DNA of 48,624 nt from Chitinophagaceae bacterium UBA4857 (GCA_002399735.1 DHEF01000007.1:1-48624); one strand, 5' to 3'; counted from the first letter of the stretch, positions 8,727 to 18,374 are shown. A program made the numbers and translations. The notes: generated from the letters alone by a model not told the origin.

Positions 8727-9779
8727 ATGCAAACAGACGTATTGATTATTGGTCAGGGAATTAGCGGAACTTTTTTATCATACTATTTACAGAAAGCAGG
8801 CGTTAATCATGTGGTTATTGATGATAATAAAGAAGACACTCCATCAAAAATTGCGGCGGGTATTATTAATCCGGTAACAGGAAGACGATTAGTTACCGTA
8901 TGGATGGCCGATGAAATATTGCCGTTTGCCTGGAATGCTTATCAGGAAATTGGAAGTTTTTTACAGGTAAACGCTATTTCGCAAAAAAACATACTGGACT
9001 TTTTTCCCAACCCGTTTATGCGGGAATCCTTTATTAAAAAGAAAGCCGAACAAGACCCATACATTGATATTACAGAAGAAGATTTTTCAGCAACTTTTAA
9101 TTATGAATTTGGCGTTGGTGTTATTAAACCTGTTTACACGGCTCACTTACAAACTTTAATTCCGGCATGGAGAAACTATTTGCAAGAGCAAAACATGTTA
9201 CTGTCGGAAACCTTTGATGCAGCAGCCTTACACACAACCGAAAATGGTATTAGCTATAAAGATATTACTGCGACAAAAATAATATTTTGTGATGGTGCCG
9301 ACGGAAGCACTAATACCTTTTTTAAAAACCTACCCTTTGCGCCAAATAAAGGCGAAGCATTGGTTTTATCAATACCCGGTTTATCGCAGGACTATGTTTA
9401 CAAAAAAGGAATGTTATTAGCACCTTTACAAGAACCTAATACCTTTTGGATCGGATCGAATTATTTATGGGATTTTAGCGACGATAAACCATCGGAACAA
9501 TTTTACAATAATACATTACAACAGTTACAGCATTTTTTAAAAATACCTTTTACGGTTGAAAAACATTTAGCAGGTGTAAGACCCGCTACTGTGGAACGAA
9601 GACCGTTTGTTGGCTTTCAACCAAGGCAACCCAATATTGGCATTTTAAATGGCATGGGCACTAAAGGTTGTTCCTTAGCCCCGTATTTTGCGCAACAACT
9701 TACCAACAATATTACCAAAGCAAAAGCTATTTCACCGGAAGCAGATGTAAACCGTTATGCAAAAGTTTTGAGCCGATAG
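8727..9779 (+). CDS. FAD-dependent oxidoreductase, DAO family
   Basis: A 350-residue flavoprotein of the D-amino-acid-oxidase/glycine-oxidase (DAO) superfamily. The N-terminus carries the dinucleotide-binding fingerprint VLIIGQGISGTFLSYYLQ (GxGxxG) followed by an acidic residue pair at the end of the second strand (VVIDD). A conserved AAGIINPVTGRR segment, typical of this family, follows at about 50-61. Near the C-terminus, AGVRPATVERRPFVG and GILNGMGTKGCSLAP form the second FAD-contacting region. There is no signal peptide, so it is cytoplasmic. The substrate cannot be read from the sequence; amine or amino-acid oxidation is the family expectation. It resembles the oxidase half of MnmC, but no methyltransferase half is present. 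Confidence 0.85.
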   Translation: MQTDVLIIGQGISGTFLSYYLQKAGVNHVVIDDNKEDTPSKIAAGIINPVTGRRLVTVWMADEILPFAWNAYQEIGSFLQVNAISQKNILDFFPNPFMRESFIKKKAEQDPYIDITEEDFSATFNYEFGVGVIKPVYTAHLQTLIPAWRNYLQEQNMLLSETFDAAALHTTENGISYKDITATKIIFCDGADGSTNTFFKNLPFAPNKGEALVLSIPGLSQDYVYKKGMLLAPLQEPNTFWIGSNYLWDFSDDKPSEQFYNNTLQQLQHFLKIPFTVEKHLAGVRPATVERRPFVGFQPRQPNIGILNGMGTKGCSLAPYFAQQLTNNITKAKAISPEADVNRYAKVLSR

Positions 9780-9804
9780 ATTTTGTATTATCAATAATTT
9801 AATT

Positions 9805-9900
9805 TGGGGCTATCAGCTACAGTAATACTAATCAGCTGCAGTCCGCTGCCCGCCTGCAATGTACGCTGCGCTCCCATTTACGTCTAAGCAGCGCAGCCTT
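9805..9900 (-). repeat. Interspersed mosaic repeat, copy 4 (GCTGATAGCCCC-ending form)
   Basis: On the minus strand it reads GGCTGCGCTGCTTAGACG..., contains TTGCAGGCGGGCAGCGGACT, and ends TGTAGCTGATAGCCCC. It closely parallels the plus-strand segment at 30296-30412. The 320-bp gap at 9780-10099 contains only repeats. Confidence 0.65.
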
Positions 9901-9909
9901 TCAACTTTT

Positions 9910-9979
9910 GTTCATTGCTCATCGTTCATTGTTCATGGTTAACTGTTAATTGTTAATAGTTATTGGTTAATAGTATATA
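9910..9979. repeat. Heptanucleotide tandem array 2
   Basis: Ten consecutive 7-bp units with consensus GTTNATN: GTTCATT, GCTCATC, GTTCATT, GTTCATG, GTTAACT, GTTAATT, GTTAATA, GTTATTG, GTTAATA, GTATATA. It is the longest of four such arrays in the window. Confidence 0.75.
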
Positions 9980-10017
9980 ATACAATTCACGTTTAACTAA
10001 TAACGATTAACTTAAAG

Positions 10018-10087
10018 CTGATTAGCGAACAGAACCCTGAACGGAGCGTCGCAAATAAAGCTCAATCAGGGATCTGCTGCTAGTAAA
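10018..10087 (+). repeat. Interspersed mosaic repeat, copy 5
   Basis: CTGATTAGCGAACAGAACCC, then GGAGCGTCGCAAATAAAGCT, ending CTGCTGCTAGTAAAC. It aligns along nearly its whole length with copies 2 and 3. Copy 4 faces it in the opposite orientation across the heptad array. Confidence 0.7.
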
Positions 10088-10099
10088 CAAATCATTATT

Positions 10100-13000
10100 T
10101 TATTTGGTAAGAATATTTATATCGGACATATTGTTACGACCATAAAAAGTTGGGAAATACATTAATTCGGCTTTTACAGGATTGAGTATATACTTACCGT
10201 TATACCGAGGTTCTAATTCAATTTCATACTCGTACAAGCCTTTGGCCATTCTTTCAATAAACATTACCACTCTATCTTTTAAATACTCTTTGTGTGTACG
10301 CCAGTTATCCTGTTTTTTATCGGCATAAGTACAACCTGCCGGTATGGGTATGGTTAATTGCACATACTCCGCATCACTTAATACTTGTACACTAACTTTC
10401 ATTGTTACTTTTTCACCGGCATTTAATTGTTGCATTGTCTGACTATTTTTATGAAAGCGGCTTGTAATAATAAACTTATCAGTTACCGGTTCGGGGTTTT
10501 TATTTTGAAAACTTTGCCAGGCGGTTAAATACAACATACCGCCACCTTGCTTGGTTAAACTAATGTTATTGCCGTTATCAATTTTTATACTAAGCGGAAA
10601 TTGTTTGTATTCCGTCTGTTGTCCATCAACATTTACACGTAATGCCGCAGGTTGTGTAAAATTTGTATTTTTTTGTAAAACATAAGGCAAAATACCAGCT
10701 ACAATATTGGCCGATTCCACCGTGTTACGCCACTTCCCATCTTTGCGACATTCTAAGAAATATTGAAGCAATCCATCCAGAATATTTGTATAAGCTTTTT
10801 CATTCACTAAGGTTTCAAAAGCAAGAATAGATGAGGCCATAATATTACTTTGCCAATAGTAATTAGCCTGCCCCCAATAAATACCCCCTAACATGGTTTT
10901 GTTTTGGTGTTGTATTAAATACTGTAATTCTTTCTCATGCCTTAATTGTTGTTTTTGCTTAACTTTTACATACTGCCATTGTGCATGAACCGGTAGTGAA
11001 TCGAAATTAATTTTACGTAAGGGTGAAACATAATCCATTAAATGATTGGCTTCACTTAATGTGTATAACACTTCCATTAGCTCGCTTTTGTTGATTTTAT
11101 GCAACTGATTTTGCAAATACAATAAAACATTACGTAAATTTGTTTGCACCAACACATCGCCTTGTAAAGATTGTAATGCTCTTGTTATATAGGTTGATAT
11201 ATACAAATTAGACTCGCCACCTTTCCACCAGGGCCAGCCACCATCAAAATTTTGTGCCCCCTGCAACTTGTTTAATAGTTGCTGAATTTGTTTTCCTTCT
11301 TTAAACGGTTTATTTAAGGCTTTCATTATTTTTTCTTCGGCCAACAATCCACGTAATTTGGAAGAAGTTTGCTCCATACAGAAAAAAGGATAATTTTTCA
11401 GATGTACCAATTCATCCAATAAAACATCCAGCGTATTATTTTGCGCATAAATTTTCACCTTACTATTCAGTAATTTTTTATACTGCAATGTAGTATCGCC
11501 ATGTAAGAGCCAAAAATCACCGATTGATTCTGATATTCCTTTTTCAACAACAGGAATTTTCCTTAACTCACCATCCGCAAAACCTTCTGTAGCAATCATA
11601 CTAAACGTTGCACTTATTGTATCCGCATCTTTGGTTAGTATAGTTAGGGGAACAATCAGCGCATCATTAGCAGGAATATTCACTTGTTGCTCAATAGCTT
11701 TGTTTTTATTGATAATGAAACTTATTGCAGACTTTGTTGCCTGTTGTGCATAGTTCATGACTTTGCCAATAGCGATAGCACTATCCCCTTCTACCAAAAA
11801 CTGTGGTGCAGATAATTGTGCCATTAATGGCTTAAATGCCTTTACCATGGTGGATGTTTTGGCGATGCGCTTTTTCTTATCCATACCCACTACAAATGTT
11901 TGCCAACTGGTAATATTATCAGGGTACGTAACTGCAAATGATACCCTCCCTTTTTTATCGGTAATTAAGTTGGGTTGCCAGAAAGCATAATCACGAAATG
12001 CTTCCCTTAAAACGGGCCCGGTGAAATTTTTTGTAGTAATAATTACTACACCATTTGAGGCCCTGGCACCATATAAACTTACTGCGGCAGCATCTTTTAA
12101 AACCTGTGCATTCGTTATATCAGTTGGATTAATATCAGCAGGTAATTTATCTACAACAATACCATCTATAACATATAAAGGATTGTTATCAAACTGTAAG
12201 GAACTAATTCCACGTATCTGTATGGTACTGGCAGTGCCCGCATTACCGGATACTTGTAGACCCGCAACCCGGCCTTGTAACATGGAACTCAATTCCTGGG
12301 ATTTAACAACAGATATAGAGCCAGTTAGACTACTCTTCTTTTGTAAACCATAACCCACTACTACTACTTCGTCCAGATTATTAGTGGACATTGTCATAGC
12401 AATATTCAGTTTTTTAATTGTATTCTCATGTACAACAATGGCAGTATCTATACTTAAATAACCAATGGCCGTAAAATGAATACGATAATTGCCAGACTTA
12501 ATATTTCCTATTTCAAAACTTCCATCTGCTTTTGAAAGCGTACTAACATTGTACCCCTTTAACAGTACCGTTACTCCAACCACAGGAGAAGCGCCAAACG
12601 CATCGGTAATAACACCGGTAATATTAGCCGAACCATCCGGCATGTTTATTACTCCCGGCTTTTGTTCTTTTAATCGTTGTTCTTCGTACCATTTTCGTTC
12701 TCTTTCAATTTCTTCATTACGCTCATTCTTATAGTCATCCAGTATTTGCTCAACAACACTATTTTCTTTGTTATAAGTTAATGAGTTTGGTTTAATGTAA
12801 ATAGTACCATTACCTTTAACATTAATACTGTCAACAACGGAAAAATATCCGCTTCTGGTTACTAATACAATACCGTATAGTCCTGGTGTAAGGTTATAAT
12901 AACTATTAATACTATATTGTCTTACTTCCTTTTTTTTACTATCATTTTTAAGGCTGTATAAAATACCATATATAAAGGATGAATCTACTGGAAGATATAG

Positions 13001-15895
13001 CTGTATAGTACCTTTACCCGCTTTGGTATAATAATCACTATTTGTGGTACGTAAATAAATGGCCTGATTATTATTGGTAAATGTATGTTTCACTTCGGGT
13101 ATGGCCAGTAAAGTATCGGCAATAACCCAATACGGAACTTGTTTTTTTATGGCCAAAGGTGCAGGCTTACCGGGTGTAAACAAAGGCATTTTTTCTAACC
13201 TTGATGTTTTTTCAGATAAACGGTATCTGTATCCGGGTTCAAAGGGAAAACCTATATCAAAATTGCCACGTTTAAAAAACTGAATGTTATAGCCTTTTTT
13301 AAATGGCCCTGTTATATGTGTGCCGTTTGCGCCTAAGTAAGCCAGTTTGTGTCCTTGCCACAAATAGCCATTATTCTGATCATGATGATTTTCTAATTGG
13401 AGTATACTGTTTTCAATATCGTTGCGTTCAAAAACGGTATAATATGCGGTACGCTTTACACTGCGTTTGCTTATATTGGTATCGCTTACATTAATTACAA
13501 TATCATGTTTATAGTAAGGCTGTAAATAAATACTATCCTTCTCTATATATTTATCCTTAAGTCGTATGCCAATTTTTGCATAACCGGGTGCCACTTCGTG
13601 TACTTTTTTCACCATAGCATTAGTACCGTTGTACCAAACCATCTCGTTATTAATATACAGCAAGTAAATTTCCTGCGGCATACCATTATCCGTCGCAAAA
13701 ACCGACACCTGCGGAACAAAATCAATTTGTTTATTTCGTACTAAGAAATGATCTTTCTCAGGCAATAACATGCGATAATACAACATGGTATCGGCTGCAA
13801 ATTTGTTTACCCAGATTTTATGTTCACCTATTTTAAAACGATTCGTAAAATCTACATCCGCTATTTCATAGTTATCAAACAATAATCTGCGTTTTAATTT
13901 GTAAGTTTTTAGGTACTGTGGTTCAGGTACTTTTATTTTACTACCAAACTGACTGTTATAACTGGCCACTGTTAAATTTACACCTGCAGCCGGACGGCCT
14001 TTATAATCTTTTACATCAATTGTAATGGTGTCTTTCTGGCCCGGATAAATTACTTGTTTGCCTTTTATTTCTGTTATCAGCATTTTATCCAATATCGCCA
14101 GTTTTTCACTTCCTTTTTGCTCTTCGCCGGCCCATATATAATTCCAGTGAACCATATACATAACATTTGTTTTTAGCCTTTTTACCCAGGTAATATTCGT
14201 TACAGAATCTATACCCGTAGCTACCACTTTATTGCCGTTATATACAATAAAGTGCACCGGTATATTGTATGGGTTATACAAGCTAAAACCCGAAGTGTCC
14301 GGTTTGTGTATGTATTGAAACTGTAATTGATAATTACCGTTAACGGAGATACTTTTTGCAATTGTTGCTTTCGTAGTATTTTTTATGGTAAAGTCATAGG
14401 ATTTGGTAAAGGGATTTATTTTTTCACTGTAAGGCAACTGAATAGTTTTCGGATTACGCAACACATCATTGTCCATTATAGCAGTAGTGGGTTTGGCTAC
14501 GCCATCTTCTAAGTAAGTAGCTTTTATCCAGCCATTTTCCTGCTCAATATGAACGGTGGTATTTTTCGCCCAATAGTTTATAGTTATTTCCTTTTCCTGT
14601 AACTCATTATTGCTGTTTTTAAATACTGCTTTCACTTTAATATTAACATCAGCATTAGGTAAACTATTAGCCGGTAAGCTTATTTTAGTATTCCCTTGCG
14701 ATTCTAATTTGTATTCTTTCTGCCAGATAGTGTCGCCAACAAACAAACGTTCTTCGTATATGTTTGTTACGTTATTTTTTAACAAATAAACAGTCACACT
14801 ACCATCCATTACCGCTAAGCCATTGGCATCCTCTGCATTAGCGGTTAAAGTAATGGTATCCTGACGATAATAATCTTTTTTATCGGCCTTTACATTATAA
14901 GTAGCCACTTCATCTAACAAATAATCTTCTATTTTAAAATCGCCGCTCAGGTAAAAATGCTCCTTTTTATCTTCAAATCGCAGGTAATAAGTCTGGTCAC
15001 TTTTTAAACTATCGCCCAATACAAACTCATGTACATAAGCACCTGCGCTAGCGGGTTGCAGTGTGGTTAATTTATTGCTAACAGTTTTACCGTTTTGGTA
15101 GTAGGACAAAATAACATTCAGGCTTTTCTTTAACTGTTTTTGTTTTTTGTTAATAATGTATGCTTTAAACTTAACCGTATCTAAAGGTTTGTATTCGGGT
15201 TTATTAAAAATAATGTACCCGCTTCCTTCTTTGTAGGGTTTATGTCTTTTGCCGCGGTATCGTCTATTACCTTGAACCCAGTTTTTTACTTTATTAACAG
15301 GCCATATAATGGTACGACCCAGTTTGGTGTATTTAAAAAAGTTCTCATTACGTTGTTTAAAAATTGAAGTGGTTACATCTTCCCTGGCCTCCAGTTGCAT
15401 AAACAAAGTATCGCCGGGTATGACCACCTTCACAATAGCTTCATTCGGATATTTTTGTTTTAAAACAAACCCGGGTAATGCACCCATGCGTTTAACGGCT
15501 TTGCCATTTACCCAAACCCCTGCATTCGTTATTAATTCACCAGCCCCATTACGCAACTCAAGTTGTACCCTGCGTTGGTTATTAATAGGAAATAGCTGAA
15601 TATTACTAACACAAAAATAGCTGGCCAATAACTCATGCCCAACCAACGAAACCATCACATAATTACCCACCGGCAAACTATCTACCTGCATGGTATCTTT
15701 ATGCCAAACCGCAATGGGATTTCGGTTTTCAAAACTTTCAGGAGTAGTAATTCCCTTTTTAATATATTTTTCTGCAGAGTCGGTGGTTACTTTATACACC
15801 ATTATATAATTACTGCGTTGAGGCACTTGTAACAATTGTGCCTGTACATTATATCCTGCCAATAAAACGATAAAAAGTATCCAAATTTTTTGCAT
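10100..15895 (-). CDS. Alpha-2-macroglobulin family protein with embedded SusC-type regulatory/TonB-plug module
   Basis: A 1931-residue exported protein (signal peptide MQKIWILFIVLLAGYNVQAQ). Domains in order: N-terminal macroglobulin-like domains, with an MG2-type strand pair near 230-325 (IIFNKPEYKPLDTVKFKAY); further MG domains; a CarboxypepD_reg-like domain at about 1088-1175 (ITGVITDAFGASPVVGV...VVVVGYG); a TonB-dependent-receptor plug at about 1183-1288 (SSMLQGRVAGLQV, IQIRGISS, PLYVIDGIVVD, ASNGVVIITTKN); the A2M domain from about 1296 (YAFWQPNLITDKKGRVSF); and a thioester domain opened by FCMEQ (C1506). No 22-strand receptor barrel follows the plug; A2M sequence resumes at once. The frame is open throughout, so this is one polypeptide. 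The A2M backbone predicts protease trapping. The plug module suggests contact with an outer-membrane or TonB partner, which is inference. The module sits where A2M proteins carry their bait region. Confidence 0.9.
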   Translation of the reverse strand: MQKIWILFIVLLAGYNVQAQLLQVPQRSNYIMVYKVTTDSAEKYIKKGITTPESFENRNPIAVWHKDTMQVDSLPVGNYVMVSLVGHELLASYFCVSNIQLFPINNQRRVQLELRNGAGELITNAGVWVNGKAVKRMGALPGFVLKQKYPNEAIVKVVIPGDTLFMQLEAREDVTTSIFKQRNENFFKYTKLGRTIIWPVNKVKNWVQGNRRYRGKRHKPYKEGSGYIIFNKPEYKPLDTVKFKAYIINKKQKQLKKSLNVILSYYQNGKTVSNKLTTLQPASAGAYVHEFVLGDSLKSDQTYYLRFEDKKEHFYLSGDFKIEDYLLDEVATYNVKADKKDYYRQDTITLTANAEDANGLAVMDGSVTVYLLKNNVTNIYEERLFVGDTIWQKEYKLESQGNTKISLPANSLPNADVNIKVKAVFKNSNNELQEKEITINYWAKNTTVHIEQENGWIKATYLEDGVAKPTTAIMDNDVLRNPKTIQLPYSEKINPFTKSYDFTIKNTTKATIAKSISVNGNYQLQFQYIHKPDTSGFSLYNPYNIPVHFIVYNGNKVVATGIDSVTNITWVKRLKTNVMYMVHWNYIWAGEEQKGSEKLAILDKMLITEIKGKQVIYPGQKDTITIDVKDYKGRPAAGVNLTVASYNSQFGSKIKVPEPQYLKTYKLKRRLLFDNYEIADVDFTNRFKIGEHKIWVNKFAADTMLYYRMLLPEKDHFLVRNKQIDFVPQVSVFATDNGMPQEIYLLYINNEMVWYNGTNAMVKKVHEVAPGYAKIGIRLKDKYIEKDSIYLQPYYKHDIVINVSDTNISKRSVKRTAYYTVFERNDIENSILQLENHHDQNNGYLWQGHKLAYLGANGTHITGPFKKGYNIQFFKRGNFDIGFPFEPGYRYRLSEKTSRLEKMPLFTPGKPAPLAIKKQVPYWVIADTLLAIPEVKHTFTNNNQAIYLRTTNSDYYTKAGKGTIQLYLPVDSSFIYGILYSLKNDSKKKEVRQYSINSYYNLTPGLYGIVLVTRSGYFSVVDSINVKGNGTIYIKPNSLTYNKENSVVEQILDDYKNERNEEIERERKWYEEQRLKEQKPGVINMPDGSANITGVITDAFGASPVVGVTVLLKGYNVSTLSKADGSFEIGNIKSGNYRIHFTAIGYLSIDTAIVVHENTIKKLNIAMTMSTNNLDEVVVVGYGLQKKSSLTGSISVVKSQELSSMLQGRVAGLQVSGNAGTASTIQIRGISSLQFDNNPLYVIDGIVVDKLPADINPTDITNAQVLKDAAAVSLYGARASNGVVIITTKNFTGPVLREAFRDYAFWQPNLITDKKGRVSFAVTYPDNITSWQTFVVGMDKKKRIAKTSTMVKAFKPLMAQLSAPQFLVEGDSAIAIGKVMNYAQQATKSAISFIINKNKAIEQQVNIPANDALIVPLTILTKDADTISATFSMIATEGFADGELRKIPVVEKGISESIGDFWLLHGDTTLQYKKLLNSKVKIYAQNNTLDVLLDELVHLKNYPFFCMEQTSSKLRGLLAEEKIMKALNKPFKEGKQIQQLLNKLQGAQNFDGGWPWWKGGESNLYISTYITRALQSLQGDVLVQTNLRNVLLYLQNQLHKINKSELMEVLYTLSEANHLMDYVSPLRKINFDSLPVHAQWQYVKVKQKQQLRHEKELQYLIQHQNKTMLGGIYWGQANYYWQSNIMASSILAFETLVNEKAYTNILDGLLQYFLECRKDGKWRNTVESANIVAGILPYVLQKNTNFTQPAALRVNVDGQQTEYKQFPLSIKIDNGNNISLTKQGGGMLYLTAWQSFQNKNPEPVTDKFIITSRFHKNSQTMQQLNAGEKVTMKVSVQVLSDAEYVQLTIPIPAGCTYADKKQDNWRTHKEYLKDRVVMFIERMAKGLYEYEIELEPRYNGKYILNPVKAELMYFPTFYGRNNMSDINILTK

Positions 15896-16140
15896 AAGCC
15901 CTGGTTATGATTAACGGATGCAAATAAAAACTTCATTACATAAATGTTTTAAAAAATTTATGGAATACAAGCAATTTTCACTCGCAACCTAAACTCAACC
16001 TTATCCATGAAGAAATCCAATAGTAACTCTGGTAAAAGTAAAATGCAGGCCAAATGCCCAATAGGGCCTCCCAACCCCTCCAAAGGAGGAGCTTTAGCAA
16101 CTCTTAAATTTAAAAAATAAGTGTTCAAATATTTGAACTT
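15896..16140. other. Intergenic spacer with a GGAGG palindrome
   Basis: No convincing gene. A CCTCCCAACCCCTCCAAAGG/AGG phrase at about 16068-16090 resembles the GC-rich palindrome at 6778. A 37-codon ORF at 16007-16120 runs through it and is probably fortuitous. Together with repeat copies 6 and 7 and the aspS promoter this accounts for 15896-16487. Confidence 0.4.
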
Positions 16141-16219
16141 GCATAATGCTCATCTGTGTTAATACAGTTGAAGAGTGCGACGCAAGTAAAGCTCAATCAA
16201 GGGAGGGACGTTGGTAACC
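16141..16219 (+). repeat. Interspersed mosaic repeat, copy 6
   Basis: GCATAATGCTCATCTGTGTT opens it, AAGAGTGCGACGCAAGTAAA is the core, and TTGGTAACC closes it. It faces copy 7 in opposite orientation, with the aspS promoter between them. Confidence 0.7.
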
Positions 16220-16283
16220 AAAAAAAATCAATAATGCCTAATAAAACGCCCATTGAGAGGCCAAATATTTATTTAAAGCACAA

Positions 16284-16314
16284 TTGGCCAATAATTTAAC
16301 CCTTAGTATCTTTG
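16284..16314 (+). promoter_or_regulatory. aspS promoter (-33 TTG, -7 TATCTTTG)
   Basis: TTG at 16284-16286, a 20-nt spacer, then TATCTTTG at 16307-16314: a full match to the Bacteroidota sigma-ABfr consensus. It predicts a transcription start near 16320 and a leader of about 165 nt before the aspS ATG. Confidence 0.65.
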
Positions 16315-16347
16315 CGCACTGTTTAAAGCGCTGTAAGTTTTTTTATG

Positions 16348-16470
16348 GTATCAGCTTCATTGCTACTATCATCGTCCCTTGCAATCCGAAAGGATTGGGA
16401 TTTAATTTATTTCCAGTGGAAATGAATGAAAGACTTACTCTTGAACAGCAGTAATTCTATTGAGCATTTT
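16348..16470 (-). repeat. Interspersed mosaic repeat, copy 7, in the aspS leader
   Basis: On the minus strand it opens AAAATGCTCAATAGAATTAC, carries CACTGGAAATAAATTAAATC and GCAAGGGACGATGATAGTAG, and ends AAGCTGATA. It lies between the predicted aspS promoter and start codon, so it would be transcribed as part of the 5' leader. Confidence 0.7.
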
Positions 16471-16487
16471 ACACAACTACAATTTAT

Positions 16488-18314
16488 ATGTACAGATCGC
16501 ATACCAACGGTGAGTTAAGATTAGCAAACGCAGGCCAGGAAGTAACACTGGCGGGCTGGGTACAAACAGTGCGTAAATTTGGCGCCATTACTTTTGTTGA
16601 CCTGCGTGACCGTTATGGCATCACCCAACTTTTGTTTGGCGAAGAACTGAATAAACAACTGGAAGAAAACCCGCTGGGGCGTGAGTTTGTAATACAGGCA
16701 AAAGGAAAAGTAAACGAACGCAGCAATAAAAACCTGAATATTGCTACCGGCGAAATTGAGCTTATTGTAAGCAACTTTACTATTCTAAATAAATCGGCAG
16801 TTCCGCCATTTACCATTCAGGACGATACGGATGGTGGCGATGACCTGCGCATGAAATACCGTTACCTGGACTTACGTCGTAACGCTGTAAAAAAGAATCT
16901 GGAGTTGCGTTACAATGTAGGCCGTGCCGCACGCAATTACTTACACAACAACGGTTTCATGGATATTGAAACGCCGTTTTTAATTAAATCTACCCCAGAA
17001 GGTGCCCGTGATTTTGTAGTACCTAGTCGTATGAATCCGGGGCAGTTTTATGCTTTGCCACAATCGCCACAAACATTTAAACAACTACTAATGGTTAGCG
17101 GTTACGACCGTTACTACCAGATTGTAAAATGTTTTAGAGATGAGGATTTACGTGCCGACCGTCAACCGGAGTTTACCCAAATTGACTGTGAAATGGCATT
17201 TGTAGAACAGGAAGATATTTTAAGCATGTTTGAAGGTATGGTGCGCCATATTTTTAAAGATGTAAAAGACATAGACTATACAGATACCATTGAACGCATG
17301 ACCTGGGAAGAAGCCATGTGGACTTATGGTAACGACAAACCGGATATTCGTTTTGGTATGCAGTTGTGCAACTTAAAGTTTCCATCACACACATTTACAA
17401 CCAAAGAAAGTATTGCTTCGTTAATTAACGGTGCCGATTTTCAAGTATTTGACAGTGCCGAAACCGTTATTGCTATTGCTGTACCGGGTTGTGCAGAATA
17501 TACCCGTAAACAAACTGATGAAATAACGGAATGGGTAAAACGTCCGCAAATTGGCATGAAAGGCCTTGTGTTTATTAAAGTAAATACGGATGGTACTTAT
17601 AAAAGCAGCGTTGATAAATTTTATGATGAAAGCCGTTTAAAAGCTATTGCTGATGCAGCAGGTGCTAAACCCGGCGACCTTGTATTATTATTAGCAGGTA
17701 CAGAAGAAAGAACCCGTAAAGCTACCAGCGAACTGCGTTTGGAAATGGGCAAACGTTTGGGCTTAAGAAAAGACAATGAGTTCCGTTTATTATGGGTATT
17801 AGATTTCCCATTGTTTGAATACGACGAAGATGGTAACCGTTGGGTAGCCCGCCACCATCCGTTTACTTCACCAAAACCATCGGATATAAGCACCATGATT
17901 AATAATAACCCTGTTATTGAAAATGCGGCTGAATACCTGAAACATCCTTATGCCAATATTAAAGCCAATGCTTATGATATGGTATTAAACGGTAACGAAA
18001 TTGGCGGTGGATCTATTCGTATTTTCCAACGTGAATTACAAGAAAAAATGTTTGCCGCTTTGGGTATGGATGCCGAAGAACAACAACATAAATTCGGTTT
18101 CCTGTTAGGTGCATTTGAATATGGCGCACCACCACATGGCGGTATTGCTTTTGGTTTTGACAGGTTATGTTCTATTTTAGGTGGCAGCGAAAGTATCAGA
18201 GACTTTATTGCCTTCCCTAAAAACAATGCAGGCCGCGATGTAATGCTGGATGCTCCGGCAAGTATTGACGACAAACAATTTACAGAGTTGCAGATAAAGC
18301 TAAACCTGCAATAA
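16488..18314 (+). CDS. aspS: Aspartate-tRNA ligase
   Basis: Cytoplasmic class II aminoacyl-tRNA synthetase that charges tRNA-Asp. The 608 residues match the usual bacterial AspRS length. An N-terminal OB-fold anticodon-binding domain (AGWVQTVRKFGAITFVDLRD) occupies about 1-105. The catalytic core has motif 2 CFRDEDLRADRQPEFTQID (R217), the bacterial-specific GAD insertion lies at about 290-420, and motif 3 ends in GGIAFGFDRL (R559). The start ATG gives the standard MYRSHTNGEL N-terminus. The gene appears monocistronic, with its own promoter about 175 bp upstream, an interspersed repeat copy in the leader, and a strong bidirectional terminator just after the stop. Whether it also charges tRNA-Asn cannot be judged from this window. 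Confidence 0.98.
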   Translation: MYRSHTNGELRLANAGQEVTLAGWVQTVRKFGAITFVDLRDRYGITQLLFGEELNKQLEENPLGREFVIQAKGKVNERSNKNLNIATGEIELIVSNFTILNKSAVPPFTIQDDTDGGDDLRMKYRYLDLRRNAVKKNLELRYNVGRAARNYLHNNGFMDIETPFLIKSTPEGARDFVVPSRMNPGQFYALPQSPQTFKQLLMVSGYDRYYQIVKCFRDEDLRADRQPEFTQIDCEMAFVEQEDILSMFEGMVRHIFKDVKDIDYTDTIERMTWEEAMWTYGNDKPDIRFGMQLCNLKFPSHTFTTKESIASLINGADFQVFDSAETVIAIAVPGCAEYTRKQTDEITEWVKRPQIGMKGLVFIKVNTDGTYKSSVDKFYDESRLKAIADAAGAKPGDLVLLLAGTEERTRKATSELRLEMGKRLGLRKDNEFRLLWVLDFPLFEYDEDGNRWVARHHPFTSPKPSDISTMINNNPVIENAAEYLKHPYANIKANAYDMVLNGNEIGGGSIRIFQRELQEKMFAALGMDAEEQQHKFGFLLGAFEYGAPPHGGIAFGFDRLCSILGGSESIRDFIAFPKNNAGRDVMLDAPASIDDKQFTELQIKLNLQ

Positions 18315-18330
18315 ATATATTTTAGTTCGT

Positions 18331-18366
18331 AAATACAAAACCCCTCGTTTGAGGGGTTTTGTATTT
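18331..18366. terminator. Bidirectional terminator between aspS and the protease gene
   Basis: A perfect 16-bp stem (18331-18346 and 18351-18366) with GTTT loop and core CCCCTC/GAGGGG, flanked by A-runs on one side and T-runs on the other. It serves the two convergent genes, 16 bp after the aspS stop and 8 bp after the stop of the opposing gene. Confidence 0.9.
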
Positions 18367-18374
18367 AAATAATA

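Noticed and set aside
6726..9979. Reading the repeated intergenic sequences as a CRISPR array
   Set aside because: Units are 7 bp and contiguous, or are single degenerate copies; there are no uniform spacers and no cas genes.
10100..15895. Calling this gene a TonB-dependent receptor
   Set aside because: It has a CarboxypepD_reg-like domain and plug but no transmembrane barrel, and macroglobulin and thioester domains lie on both sides in the same frame.
16007..16120. A 37-codon ORF starting MKKSNSNSGKSKMQAK
   Set aside because: It runs through a GC-rich repeat-like palindrome, has no promoter or ribosome-binding evidence, and is short enough to occur by chance.
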